Assembly: GCA_052389435.1 (NCBI GenBank)
Contig: JBQTIB010000168.1
Location: 1-33,769, forward strand
Source of the DNA: JBQTKD01 sp052389435
GTDB taxonomy: Bacteria > Actinomycetota > Actinomycetes > Sporichthyales > Sporichthyaceae
Direction: 5' to 3'
Length of the DNA: 33,769 nucleotides
The notes under the pieces were generated by a model. It had not been told where the DNA came from. It saw only the letters and a list, made by a program, of their open reading frames with translations, and did not search any database. The translations under genes were made by a program, and so were the position numbers. Positions 1-7,282 of the stretch are shown one piece after another. Each line of letters begins with the position of its first letter. The stretch's first letter is position 1.

Positions 1-58
1 GGTACCAAGCCCGGAGTGCTGGGCTGCCGGTTCTTTGCGGGGTTCCGTACACGCAGAG

Positions 59-102
59 CCGGGGAAGGAATGCGGCGCCAGGGCGCCGGATTCCTTCCCC
101 GG
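59..102. terminator. Long perfect hairpin, probable terminator
   Basis: A 13-bp perfect stem (59-71 with 90-102) encloses a second 7-bp stem (73-79 with 82-88) and a 2-base loop. There is no clear U-tract on either side, as is common for actinobacterial terminators. It probably ends transcription of a gene that lies to the left of the window. Confidence 0.6.
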
Positions 103-144
103 TGGTCGGCTTCGCCGCCCAGGGGTGGTGATGTCTGGGTGGTG

Positions 145-246
145 GTGGGCGCAGCCCACGGTGGCGCAGCCACTGTGGCGCAGCCACTGTCCCGAATCGT
201 GGTGGGCGTAGTCCACTGCTCCTCTTTTTCGGTGGGCGCAGCCCAC
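145..246. repeat. Cluster of five short palindromes
   Basis: Five near-identical inverted repeats lie in 102 bases. GTGGGC-GCA-GCCCAC occurs at 145-159 and 232-246, the shorter GTGGC-GCA-GCCAC at 161-173 and 175-187, and the variant GTGGGC-GTA-GTCCAC at 202-216. All keep a 3-base centre. The cluster ends 15 bases before the AGGAG ribosome site of the next gene, so it lies in or next to its leader. It could be a REP-like element, a protein-binding array or an RNA structure. Confidence 0.75.
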
Positions 247-273
247 TCTGCTGTTCGCCAAGGAGAATCTCCC

Positions 274-849
274 GTGGACGATGCGTCCTTTGAAGTCCTC
301 AACGCCGTGTACCTGCGCAAGATCGCTACGGCGGACCATGTGGCGGTGGTGGCGTTGCAGCCGGTGGACGCGGTGCGGGCGACGCTGGCTGCGTTGGGGG
401 AGCAGGGGTTCGTGGAGGACCTCGGGGGGCAGTTCATGCTCAGCGAGGAGGGCACGCAGGCGACGCTTGCCGGGTACGAGGAGCGGTACGCGAAGCTGCG
501 CGAGGACGACGAGGTCGAGACCTGGTACCAGCGTTTCGAGACGCTGAACTCCCAGTTCCTGGTGGTCATCAGCGCCTGGCAGACCTCCGGCGAGGACGAG
601 GGGGCGCTCGACAAGGTCCTCAAACTGATCAATCGTCAGATACGTTCGCTGGACAACATTTCCGACGTCATCCCGCGCTACGCCAAGTACTCCCAGCGGT
701 TCGCCAAGTCTCTGGAGATCGTGGAGAACGGCAACTCCGAGTACGTCACGTCGCTGTCGGTGGACTCCCTGCACAACATCTGGTTCGAGTTCCACGAGGA
801 CGTACTGACCCTGCTCGGCCGGCCGCGCCTGGACGCCGAAGAGCACTGA
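274..849 (+). CDS. Unknown protein with winged-helix-like N-terminus
   Basis: A 191-residue protein that I do not recognise. The GTG start at 274 is chosen because AGGAG lies at 261-265. The open frame extends further left, but that stretch is the palindrome cluster and reads as low-quality protein. Residues 1-65 look like a small winged helix: helices, then a LAALGEQGFVEDLGGQFML strand-turn-strand 'wing'. The remainder is rich in charged helices (YAKLREDDEVETWYQRFE), suggesting a coiled or dimerising domain. No enzyme motif is visible. It lies 86 bases before the dikinase-like gene on the same strand, so it may be its regulator or partner. That role is inference from position only. Confidence 0.7.
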   Translation: MDDASFEVLNAVYLRKIATADHVAVVALQPVDAVRATLAALGEQGFVEDLGGQFMLSEEGTQATLAGYEERYAKLREDDEVETWYQRFETLNSQFLVVISAWQTSGEDEGALDKVLKLINRQIRSLDNISDVIPRYAKYSQRFAKSLEIVENGNSEYVTSLSVDSLHNIWFEFHEDVLTLLGRPRLDAEEH

Positions 850-935
850 GCCGCCGACATGAACGAGTGCAGCCAGCGAAGCGAAGGACCGAGCCCGTCG
901 TGCCTCGTGCGCAATCCGAGGAACGGGGATTGCGC

Positions 936-3575
936 GTGAGCTACGTCCACAACGTCGCCGGCATCGACCCCGCCGACACCTCGCGCTTCGGCGGCAAGGC
1001 CACCGGCCTCGGTCGCATGATCGCGCTCGGTCTGCCGGTGCCGCCGGCGTTCGTCATCGACACCGACGCCTGCCGGGCCACCGGCGAACGCGGCGGCAGG
1101 TTGCCCGAGGAGTTGGCCGACCAGGTCACCGCCGCCCTGGTCGAACTCCAGGCGAGTGTGGGCCGTGTCTTTGCCGCCGGCGAGGGCCGCAGCCGGCCAG
1201 ATGCCGCCGGCGAGGGCCGCAGCCGGCCAGATGCCGCCGGCGAGGGCCGCAGCCGGCCAGATGCCGCCGGCGAGGGCCGCAGCCGGCCAGACACCGCCGG
1301 CGAGGGTCCACCTCTATTGCTCTCGGTGCGCTCCGGGGCACAGGTCTCGATGCCCGGGATGATGGACACGGTCCTGAACCTCGGCCTCGATCGCGCGAGC
1401 GTGCTGCGGCTGGCGCAGGCGTGCAGGTCCGATCCGTTCGCCGTCGACTGCTGGCTGCGGTTCTGGGCGATGTACTCCGACATCGTCCTGGACGTCGACC
1501 CCGAACTGCTCCGCGAGGAGGTCGAGCCGCAGCGGGCCGCTGCAGCCGCGGCGCTGACCCCCGAGACCGCGGCGGCACTGGAGGACGCGATCACCGCGTT
1601 TCTGGACTCCGAGGGAGTTCAGGCGCCCACCGACCCCCGTGCCCAACTCGACGGCGCGATCCGCGCGGTGTTCAAGTCCTGGGACTCCCGCCGTGCTCGG
1701 ACCTACCGCGACCACCACGGCATCCCCCACGATCTCGGCACCGCCGTCACCGTGCAGGCCATGGTGTTCGGCAACCTCGACTCCTCCTCCGGCAGCGGCG
1801 TCGCGTTCAGCCGCGACCCGAAGTCGGGGCAGAACGAGCTCTACGGGGAGTACCTGCCGCAGGGTCAGGGCGAAGAGGTCGTCGCCGGTACGCGCACGCC
1901 CGTGGACCTCGCGGCCGAGAAGGAGTCCTGGGCCGACCTGCGTGCCGAACTCATCGCGCACGGCACGACGCTCGAGGCGGAGTACCGGGACGCCCTCGAC
2001 ATCGAGTTCACCGTCGAGTCCGGCAAGCTCTACCTGCTGCAGGTGCGTCCGGCCAAGCGGACCGCGTCCGCCGCGGTGCGCATCGCCGTCGACCTGACCC
2101 GTGAAGGGCTCATCACGGCCGCGGAGGCGATGGGCCGCGTCACCGCGGAACAGGTGCGCCGCCTGGTCTCGCCTCAGTTCGACACCGCCGCGGTTGCCGA
2201 GGCCACCGCAGCCGGAAGGCTGCTGTTCACCGGTATCCCCGCCTCGCCGGGCCACGGAAGCGGAGTCGCGGTACTCGACGCCGATCGCGCCGCGGAGCGC
2301 ACGGCCGAAGGCGTCGACGTCGTACTGCTGCGCCCGACGACGAGCCCGCAGGACCTGCGCGGCATGCTCGCCGCAACGGCCGTCGTCACCGCTCGCGGCG
2401 GTGCCACGAGCCACGCCGCAGTGGTCTCCCGGGCGCTGGACAAGCCGTGTGTGGTCGGCGTCAAGGAGGTCGACGTCCGCCCCGACGAAAGAGTTTTCCT
2501 CGTCGGCGACGTCGGCTATCCGGAGGGCATCGAACTGTCCGTGGACGGCGCGACCGGCAACGTCTTCGCCGGGATCCTGCCGCGCAGCGTGCCCGACGCG
2601 GCCGCCGCCGACCTCGGGACGCTGCTGGACCTGGCCGACGATCTCTCCGGCGCCGCCGTATGGCTTCCGGTGGCCCTCGCCGGCACGGCCCGCGAGGTGG
2701 CGCACCGCGGCGCGGCCGGGATCGGCGTCGTCGGCCTGACCGACCTGCTCGGCGGTATCCCCGACGCCGTGCCGCGGATGGTCGAGGCCATCGAAGCGCT
2801 CGGGCTCGATGCCGCCGCGCCCGAGGCAAAGGTCGAAGACCTCGTTCGCGAGGACGTGCGCACCGTGGTGCGCGGTTTGCTGGAGTCGGCCGGCAACCTG
2901 CCCGTCGACCTGCGCCTTCCGGTGTTCACCTCCCCGCGGGCCCGACGGCTCATCTCGGAGTGGAGCAGTCTGGCTCCGCACCTGCTGCTGCCCCTCGGAC
3001 CGCGTCGCCTGCTGGTCGCGTGGCTCGCGGCGATCGCCGAGGCCGTCGAGCAGACCGGGCACGCCGCGACCACCGTGCTGCTCGGGGGCGTCACCCATCC
3101 CGCCGAGATCGACGCCTTCGTCGAACTCCTCGCCGCCCACCCGGCGCTGCGAGCCGGTGCCGTACTCGGCAACCCGACCGTGCTGTTCGCGCCCGACGCG
3201 CTGGTCGGAGCCGACCGCGCGCTCTGGGTGGACCTGCACGAGTTGACCCGGGCGGCACACGGCTATCCCGAAGAACTCATGTTCACGATCTCCGAACTCA
3301 CCCACCGAGGGGCGATCGGCGAGGTCCCGCCGGGCACCGCGTTGAACCCGCTGGTCGGACATCTGGTGGCGGAGTTGTTCGCCGCGGCCGGCGCCGGCGC
3401 TGGACGATCGGGCAGAGTGGGCGTGGACCTGTCCGGCGCGTCGGCGGCCGACATCGTCGGGGATCTCTATCGGCTCGGGGTGCGGACGTTCACCAGCGTG
3501 AGCGGCGGCGCGGAGGAACTACGACTGCTGGCGGCGCAGGCCGCAGGCGGGGCAACGGAGGCTAGAAGTGGCTGA
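936..3575 (+). CDS. Pyruvate phosphate dikinase-like protein, degenerate C-terminal domain
   Basis: A 879-residue protein (GTG 936; an in-frame GTG at 867 is possible but family similarity begins near 936). The N-terminus matches the PPDK ATP-grasp domain: FGGKATGLGRM with Lys21, GLPVPPAFVI, and SVRSGAQVSMPGMMDTVLN near residues 130-150. The phosphohistidine domain is intact, with GGATSHAAVVSR and His493. The C-terminal barrel, which binds pyruvate/PEP in true PPDK, is recognisable but degenerate. The usual GIGLCRTEHMF reads GIGVVGLTDLL, and the usual GICGEHGGDP with its catalytic Cys reads VGVDLSGASA. It may therefore transfer phosphate from ATP to its histidine but not make PEP in the standard way. 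Four and a half copies of a 10-residue repeat are inserted at residues 80-124. The stop overlaps the next gene, a BMC shell protein, so the two are probably translationally coupled. Confidence 0.85.
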   Translation: MSYVHNVAGIDPADTSRFGGKATGLGRMIALGLPVPPAFVIDTDACRATGERGGRLPEELADQVTAALVELQASVGRVFAAGEGRSRPDAAGEGRSRPDAAGEGRSRPDAAGEGRSRPDTAGEGPPLLLSVRSGAQVSMPGMMDTVLNLGLDRASVLRLAQACRSDPFAVDCWLRFWAMYSDIVLDVDPELLREEVEPQRAAAAAALTPETAAALEDAITAFLDSEGVQAPTDPRAQLDGAIRAVFKSWDSRRARTYRDHHGIPHDLGTAVTVQAMVFGNLDSSSGSGVAFSRDPKSGQNELYGEYLPQGQGEEVVAGTRTPVDLAAEKESWADLRAELIAHGTTLEAEYRDALDIEFTVESGKLYLLQVRPAKRTASAAVRIAVDLTREGLITAAEAMGRVTAEQVRRLVSPQFDTAAVAEATAAGRLLFTGIPASPGHGSGVAVLDADRAAERTAEGVDVVLLRPTTSPQDLRGMLAATAVVTARGGATSHAAVVSRALDKPCVVGVKEVDVRPDERVFLVGDVGYPEGIELSVDGATGNVFAGILPRSVPDAAAADLGTLLDLADDLSGAAVWLPVALAGTAREVAHRGAAGIGVVGLTDLLGGIPDAVPRMVEAIEALGLDAAAPEAKVEDLVREDVRTVVRGLLESAGNLPVDLRLPVFTSPRARRLISEWSSLAPHLLLPLGPRRLLVAWLAAIAEAVEQTGHAATTVLLGGVTHPAEIDAFVELLAAHPALRAGAVLGNPTVLFAPDALVGADRALWVDLHELTRAAHGYPEELMFTISELTHRGAIGEVPPGTALNPLVGHLVAELFAAAGAGAGRSGRVGVDLSGASAADIVGDLYRLGVRTFTSVSGGAEELRLLAAQAAGGATEARSG
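1173..1307 (+). repeat. In-frame 30-bp tandem repeat, 4.5 copies
   Basis: Units start at 1173, 1203, 1233 and 1263, with a half unit at 1293-1307. The full units are identical except for the last base of the fourth. Each encodes AAGEGRSRPD. The repeat falls in the loop between the first ATP-grasp segment and the conserved VRSG strand, where ordinary PPDKs have only a short linker. The near-perfect identity implies recent expansion or contraction by whole 10-residue steps, without loss of frame. Confidence 0.95.
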
Positions 3576-3882
3576 GTTCTTTCCGGCGATCCCGGATCTG
3601 AAGGGCCGTGCGCTCGGCCTGGTGGAGACGATGGGCCTGGTCGCCGGCACCGAGGCCGCCGACGCCATGACCAAGGCGGCGAACGTCGAACTGATCTCCA
3701 GGCAGCAGGTCGGCGGAGGCCTGATCTGCATTCTGGTGGCGGGCGACGTCGGCGCGGTGAAGGCCGCGGTCGACGCCGGTACCGTAGCCGGCAACCGGGT
3801 GGGCCGGGTTGTGTCCGCGCACGTGATCCCTCGTCCGCACGCGGACATCCCCGGCATCCTGCTTCGCCCGTCGGTTCGCTGA
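3568..3882 (+). CDS. Bacterial microcompartment shell protein, BMC-H (PduA/EutM type)
   Basis: A 104-residue single-domain BMC protein (Pfam BMC, PF00936). It shows the family hallmarks: ALGLVETMGLVAGTEAADAM at the first strand and helix, then KAANVELISRQQVGGGLICI, GDVGAVKAAVDAG, and VVSAHVIPRPH near the end. The length is normal for a hexamer-forming shell tile. The start is GTG 3568 with GGAGG at 3557-3561, and the gene overlaps the dikinase-like gene by 8 bases. No other shell protein (BMC-T, or the pentamer BMC-P/EutN) and no signature microcompartment enzyme is in the window, so either the rest lies elsewhere or this is a lone tile gene. The coupling suggests it works with the dikinase-like protein. 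Family call is firm; role is inference. Confidence 0.92.
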   Translation: MAEFFPAIPDLKGRALGLVETMGLVAGTEAADAMTKAANVELISRQQVGGGLICILVAGDVGAVKAAVDAGTVAGNRVGRVVSAHVIPRPHADIPGILLRPSVR

Positions 3883-3897
3883 CGCCAGGTCAGATCC

Positions 3898-4242
3898 CTA
3901 GATCGGCGCCGGCGGGTTCTCCCACACGGGGCCGACCGGAAGGGCGAACAGGCGCACGTTGCGTGCGCTGCTCACCGTGATGCCGCGCTCCTGGCGTTCG
4001 GCCTGCAAGGCCGCCAGGACCGAACCTGCGTCGCGGATCGCGTCGAGGCTGTCCCAGTAGGTCACCGCCGCCATCTCGCCGGCGATCGGGTTGTGGCCCC
4101 AGTACCCGAGCTTGAAGCCGCGCTGCTTTTCCAGCAGGCGAAGTGTTTCCTTCGTGCTCGACTTGAGGTACTCGGCGCCTGCGGCCTCGTCGCCGCTGGA
4201 CTTGTAGATGACGACGCGTAGCCAGGTTTCGGGTTCGGACAT
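3898..4242 (-). CDS. ABM-like dimeric alpha/beta-barrel protein, paralog 2
   Basis: A 114-residue protein resembling the antibiotic-biosynthesis-monooxygenase / stress-responsive dimeric alpha/beta-barrel fold. It has an opening strand (WLRVVIYKS), a helix, a GFKLGYWGHNP strand, a TYWDSLDAIRDA helix and a closing strand with RNVRLFALP. The start ATG has AAGGAG nine bases upstream (4252-4257 on the plus strand). It lies 49 bases after its paralog 4292-4690, with which it shares the LGYWG/GGYWG and T-W-S/D-LEAI patterns, so the pair is a tandem duplication and an operon. It converges on the BMC gene with a 15-base gap. Substrate unknown. Confidence 0.65.
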   Translation of the reverse strand: MSEPETWLRVVIYKSSGDEAAGAEYLKSSTKETLRLLEKQRGFKLGYWGHNPIAGEMAAVTYWDSLDAIRDAGSVLAALQAERQERGITVSSARNVRLFALPVGPVWENPPAPI

Positions 4243-4291
4243 TGCGACTCACTCCTTCGATTCGGCTTGCTGGACGGTTGCTGACGGTCGG

Positions 4292-4690
4292 TCAGCGGCG
4301 CCAGCGCGCGAAGCGGCCGGGGAAGAGTTGGTGGTAGCGATCGCCCGGGTCGGGCTCCGCGCCGTCCTCGTCGAGCCACATCGAAATGGCGGGGACGGCG
4401 AACAGGCCGACGTTGTGCACCTCGATCACGGTGCTGCCGTGGCCCGGGTCGCGTTCGGCCTGAATCTTCTTGAGTGCGCCCTCGGCCGACTGGATCGCCT
4501 CGAGGCTGCTCCAGTGCGTAATGGCCGAGACGGTGTTGTCTTCGGGGGACTCGCCCCAGTAGCCCCCGCCGAAGCCGGGGAGTTCCTCCAGGGCGCGGAC
4601 GATCTTTTCGGTGTCGGCCTTAATTGCTTCGACTGCCTTCGCGGCGCCCTGATCGGGCAGTTGATAGGTGACGATGCGCAACCAGCTCAT
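4292..4690 (-). CDS. ABM-like dimeric alpha/beta-barrel protein, paralog 1
   Basis: A 132-residue protein paralogous to the next gene on this strand. Core features are WLRIVTYQLP (strand 1), ALEELPGFGGGYWGESP, TVSAITHWSSLEAIQSAE (strand then helix), and VIEVHNVGLFAVPAISMWL (last strand). The C-terminus carries about 25 extra residues ending in basic FARWRR that the paralog lacks. The start ATG has GGAGG six bases upstream. It is the first gene of a two-gene minus-strand unit. The fold family includes monooxygenases, heme-degrading enzymes and non-enzymatic stress proteins, and nothing here discriminates. The 161 bases to its right (4691-4851) show no gene. Confidence 0.65.
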   Translation of the reverse strand: MSWLRIVTYQLPDQGAAKAVEAIKADTEKIVRALEELPGFGGGYWGESPEDNTVSAITHWSSLEAIQSAEGALKKIQAERDPGHGSTVIEVHNVGLFAVPAISMWLDEDGAEPDPGDRYHQLFPGRFARWRR

Positions 4691-4851
4691 TGCGTGCCTC
4701 CGCGGCTAGGTCGTACCCGTGGCGCGGTGCCCGTGATGCTCGGGGCAACGCGCGGGGTCATCCTTCGCCTGCCGTCGAGGCGGATCAAGGTTTCTACGGG
4801 ACACGCGCGCCTCGCGCGGTCGGTGTCGATCGACTGTTTTTCAGCCGTCTC

Positions 4852-6174
4852 TCAGGGCGTCGCACTCGGGGTGACGGGTGGCGGGGTCGTCGGCTGGACG
4901 CACAGCGCCGGCAGGATCAGGCACGGATTCGACGTCGGGGTCGGCGTGGGCGTCGGGGTTCGCGTCGGCAGCGGCACCAGTGGCGGCGGCGTGAGCCCGG
5001 GAGCGGTGGCCGTCGGGGCCAGGGTCGGGGTCGGGGTCGAGGTTTCGGTGGCGGTGGGCGTCGGAGTGGCAGTCGGGGTGGCACTGGGCACGGGGAGTAC
5101 CGGCGGCGGTGCGGGGTCCTCCCCGCCGGAGTTGACGACCGCGAACGCGACCGCCGCGAGTGCGACGACTGCAACCGCGGCGATCGCCGCGACGACGGCG
5201 GTCCGGCGCCGCGGGGCGCCGTGGCCCGCGGGGGGCGGCGGCGGGGGAAGAATCGAGGTGGCCGAGATGTCGGGCGAGCCCTCCTGCGGCGGTGTCAGTC
5301 CGCCGAAGGTCCGCACCGGCATGGGCACGGGACCGGGACCGGTGCGCGTGGTCTTGGCCTGGGACAGGCGCCGGGCGATCTCGGCGGCGTCGCGCGGGCG
5401 ATCGGCGGGGTCCTTGGCGAGCAGTTCCAGCACCAGCAGATCGAGGTCGCCGGGGATCTCCGCGCGGCGCGAGGACGGGCGCGGGGGGGCCTCGGACAGG
5501 TGCTTGCCGAGCACCTCCACCGGTGCGTCGTCGACGAACGGCGGCTTTCCGGTGAGCAGCGAGGTGAGCAGACAGCCGAAGCTGTACAGGTCCGAACGGC
5601 TGTTGGCCCGGCCGCCCGTCGCCTGCTCCGGTGCGAGATAGGCCGCGCTGCCGACGATCGCCCCGTGCTCGGTGAGCCCGGCCTCCAGCGTCGACCCGAG
5701 CGCAATGCCGAAGTCCACCAGGCGCACGGCGCCGGTGTTGTCCAGAACGAGGTTGGCGGGCTTGATGTCGCGGTGCACGACGGCGGCGTCGTGCACGGCC
5801 TGCAGTGCACTCGCGACCTGCGCGCCGTAGCGGCGGACCAGTTCGATCGACAGCGGTCCGCCGTCGGCGAGCATCTGCGCCAGCGACGGGCCGGGCAGCA
5901 GTTCCATCACCAGGTAGGGCCGACCGTCCTCGACGCCGTAGTCGTAGACCGTGACGACGCCCGGGTGACGGAGGGAGGCCAGGGTCCGGGCCTCGCGGGA
6001 GAAGCGTTCGATCGTGCCGGCGTCGTTGGTCTGGCGCAGGACCTTCACCGCGCAGTACCGGTTGAGGCGTTCGTCGTAGGCCCGCCACACCTCGCCCATC
6101 CCGCCGCGGCCGAGCGTTTCGGTCAGCCGGTAGCGGTCTGCGAGGCGAGAGGGGGTGTCGGACACGGTGGTCAT
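4852..6174 (-). CDS. Transmembrane Ser/Thr protein kinase (Hanks type)
   Basis: A 440-residue membrane kinase of the bacterial PknB-like group. The kinase domain (about 15-275) shows the glycine loop GRGGMGEV (22-29), AVKVL with Lys44, catalytic HRDIKPANL with Asp136, DFG, and SAAYLAPEQ in the activation segment. A basic RRRTAVVAA segment is followed by one alanine/valine-rich membrane helix (about 330-352). The outside part is only a proline/threonine-rich tail (PTPTATETSTPTPT and similar) ending with NPCLILPALCVQP, whose two cysteines could pair. There is no PASTA or other known sensor domain. The ATG at 6174 sits very close to GGGAG; an in-frame GTG at 6165 has better spacing. It diverges from the secreted protein 6275-7282 across 100 bases. 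Confidence 0.93.
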   Translation of the reverse strand: MTTVSDTPSRLADRYRLTETLGRGGMGEVWRAYDERLNRYCAVKVLRQTNDAGTIERFSREARTLASLRHPGVVTVYDYGVEDGRPYLVMELLPGPSLAQMLADGGPLSIELVRRYGAQVASALQAVHDAAVVHRDIKPANLVLDNTGAVRLVDFGIALGSTLEAGLTEHGAIVGSAAYLAPEQATGGRANSRSDLYSFGCLLTSLLTGKPPFVDDAPVEVLGKHLSEAPPRPSSRRAEIPGDLDLLVLELLAKDPADRPRDAAEIARRLSQAKTTRTGPGPVPMPVRTFGGLTPPQEGSPDISATSILPPPPPPAGHGAPRRRTAVVAAIAAVAVVALAAVAFAVVNSGGEDPAPPPVLPVPSATPTATPTPTATETSTPTPTLAPTATAPGLTPPPLVPLPTRTPTPTPTPTSNPCLILPALCVQPTTPPPVTPSATP

Positions 6175-6274
6175 TCTCCCGAAGGAAGCTGAGTGTTACC
6201 AACCGGGCGCGCGCCGCAACCGGATCGTCGTCCAACTCGATGGCACAGTGGCCAGGGGATTCTGGGGGGCCACG

Positions 6275-7282
6275 ATGCCGAGACGATCATCTCGCGCGCT
6301 CGCAGTCGGTGTGGGCGTGCAGGCGCTGTTGCTCGCGGGAGCGGTACCCGCCGCGGCCGCGCCGGCGCCGCAGGCGCCGACGATCGGCGAGGTCAGGGTG
6401 CCGAAGGTCGTCGTGCTGCCCGCCTCGACCAAGGCGTCGGCCGCGACGGCGTTTGCGATCGTGCTCAAGGTCGCCGACTCCGACGGGGTGGACACGGTCG
6501 TGGTCGGTCTGTACCCGCCGGGCCGGAAGAAGGGCACTGCGGTGCGCGCCACCCGGACCGGCGGGTCGGCGGCGTCGGGAACCTGGACGGCCAAGGTGCG
6601 CATCGGCGCCACGCAGCCGGTCGGGACGTGGAAGGTGGCTGCCTTCGCCACCGACCGCGACCAGCGCACCAGCGATCCGACGCGCGTGGTGGCCGGGTAC
6701 GACGTGCGCACGCCGACGCGTTTCTCCGGTTTCGGCATCGGCGAACCGGTGCAACCCGGAGCACGGATCGAGGTCGAGGGCGCGTTGCAGCGCTGGGCCG
6801 GTTCGAAGGGGTGGGTGCCCTACGGGGGCCGCGAACTCGCCCTGGAGTTCCGGCCGGAGGGCAGGAAGGCCTTCGAGCCGGTGGAAACCCTCACCACCGG
6901 CGGGGACGGAACGGTCGGGGAGACCAAGGCGGCCGCCGAGTCGGCGGGAGCGTGGCGGCTGTCCTTCGCCGGGTTCGACACCGCGGCGGCCACCGTCTCC
7001 CGCGAGGACGAGGTGAAGCCGGTCGCGCCGAAGCCGGCGCCGAAGGCCGACGAGGCGCCGGCCGAGACCTCGGAGGGCGAGAAGTCCGAACAGGCAGGCG
7101 CGGCGGCCACGCCGTCCCCCACGCCGACGGCCTCGCCCGGTCCGCAGACCGCGCGATCCCCGCGAGCCGAACCGACGGGCAAGCCCGACGTGGGCGAGTC
7201 TGCGCGCAGCCGTCCCCGTCAGCCGGCGCCGACAAGTTCGCCCTCCTCGACCGGCTCCCGAACCGGTCCGGTCAACCGGTAG
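6275..7282 (+). CDS. Secreted protein of unknown function
   Basis: A 335-residue protein starting at ATG 6275. The start is chosen because it opens a clear signal peptide: MPRRSSR, a hydrophobic stretch (LAVGVGVQALLLAGAV) and cleavage after PAAAAPA. The mature part (about 30-250) is beta-rich with several Gly-Thr-Trp turns (SGTWTAKVRIG, PVGTWKVAAFATDRDQ), resembling Ig-like exported domains. The last ~85 residues are Pro/Ala/Ser/Glu-rich and disordered, without a membrane anchor or LPXTG. It shares a promoter region with the divergent Ser/Thr kinase, so they may be co-controlled. Its 3' end overlaps the convergent monooxygenase gene by 64 bases. Confidence 0.75.
   Translation: MPRRSSRALAVGVGVQALLLAGAVPAAAAPAPQAPTIGEVRVPKVVVLPASTKASAATAFAIVLKVADSDGVDTVVVGLYPPGRKKGTAVRATRTGGSAASGTWTAKVRIGATQPVGTWKVAAFATDRDQRTSDPTRVVAGYDVRTPTRFSGFGIGEPVQPGARIEVEGALQRWAGSKGWVPYGGRELALEFRPEGRKAFEPVETLTTGGDGTVGETKAAAESAGAWRLSFAGFDTAAATVSREDEVKPVAPKPAPKADEAPAETSEGEKSEQAGAAATPSPTPTASPGPQTARSPRAEPTGKPDVGESARSRPRQPAPTSSPSSTGSRTGPVNR

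Noticed and set aside
16..273. N-terminal extension of the first protein to codon 16
   Set aside because: The stretch consists of the hairpin and palindrome cluster, and a good ribosome site directs initiation to 274.
1173..1307. Regular 30-bp repeats as a CRISPR array
   Set aside because: The units are contiguous with no spacers, lie in frame inside a coding sequence and have no cas genes nearby.
1314..3362. A 682-codon open frame on the minus strand opposite the dikinase-like gene
   Set aside because: It is an antisense frame created by high GC. The product is Arg/Gly/His-rich without a domain, while the plus strand has clear family motifs. The same applies to long opposite-strand or shifted frames over 6193-8769, 13565-16150 and 17804-19561.
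4936..5100. G-rich GGGGTCGG repeats as a G-quadruplex element
   Set aside because: They are explained by the Pro/Thr-rich tail codons of the kinase on the minus strand, and no regulatory position is apparent.
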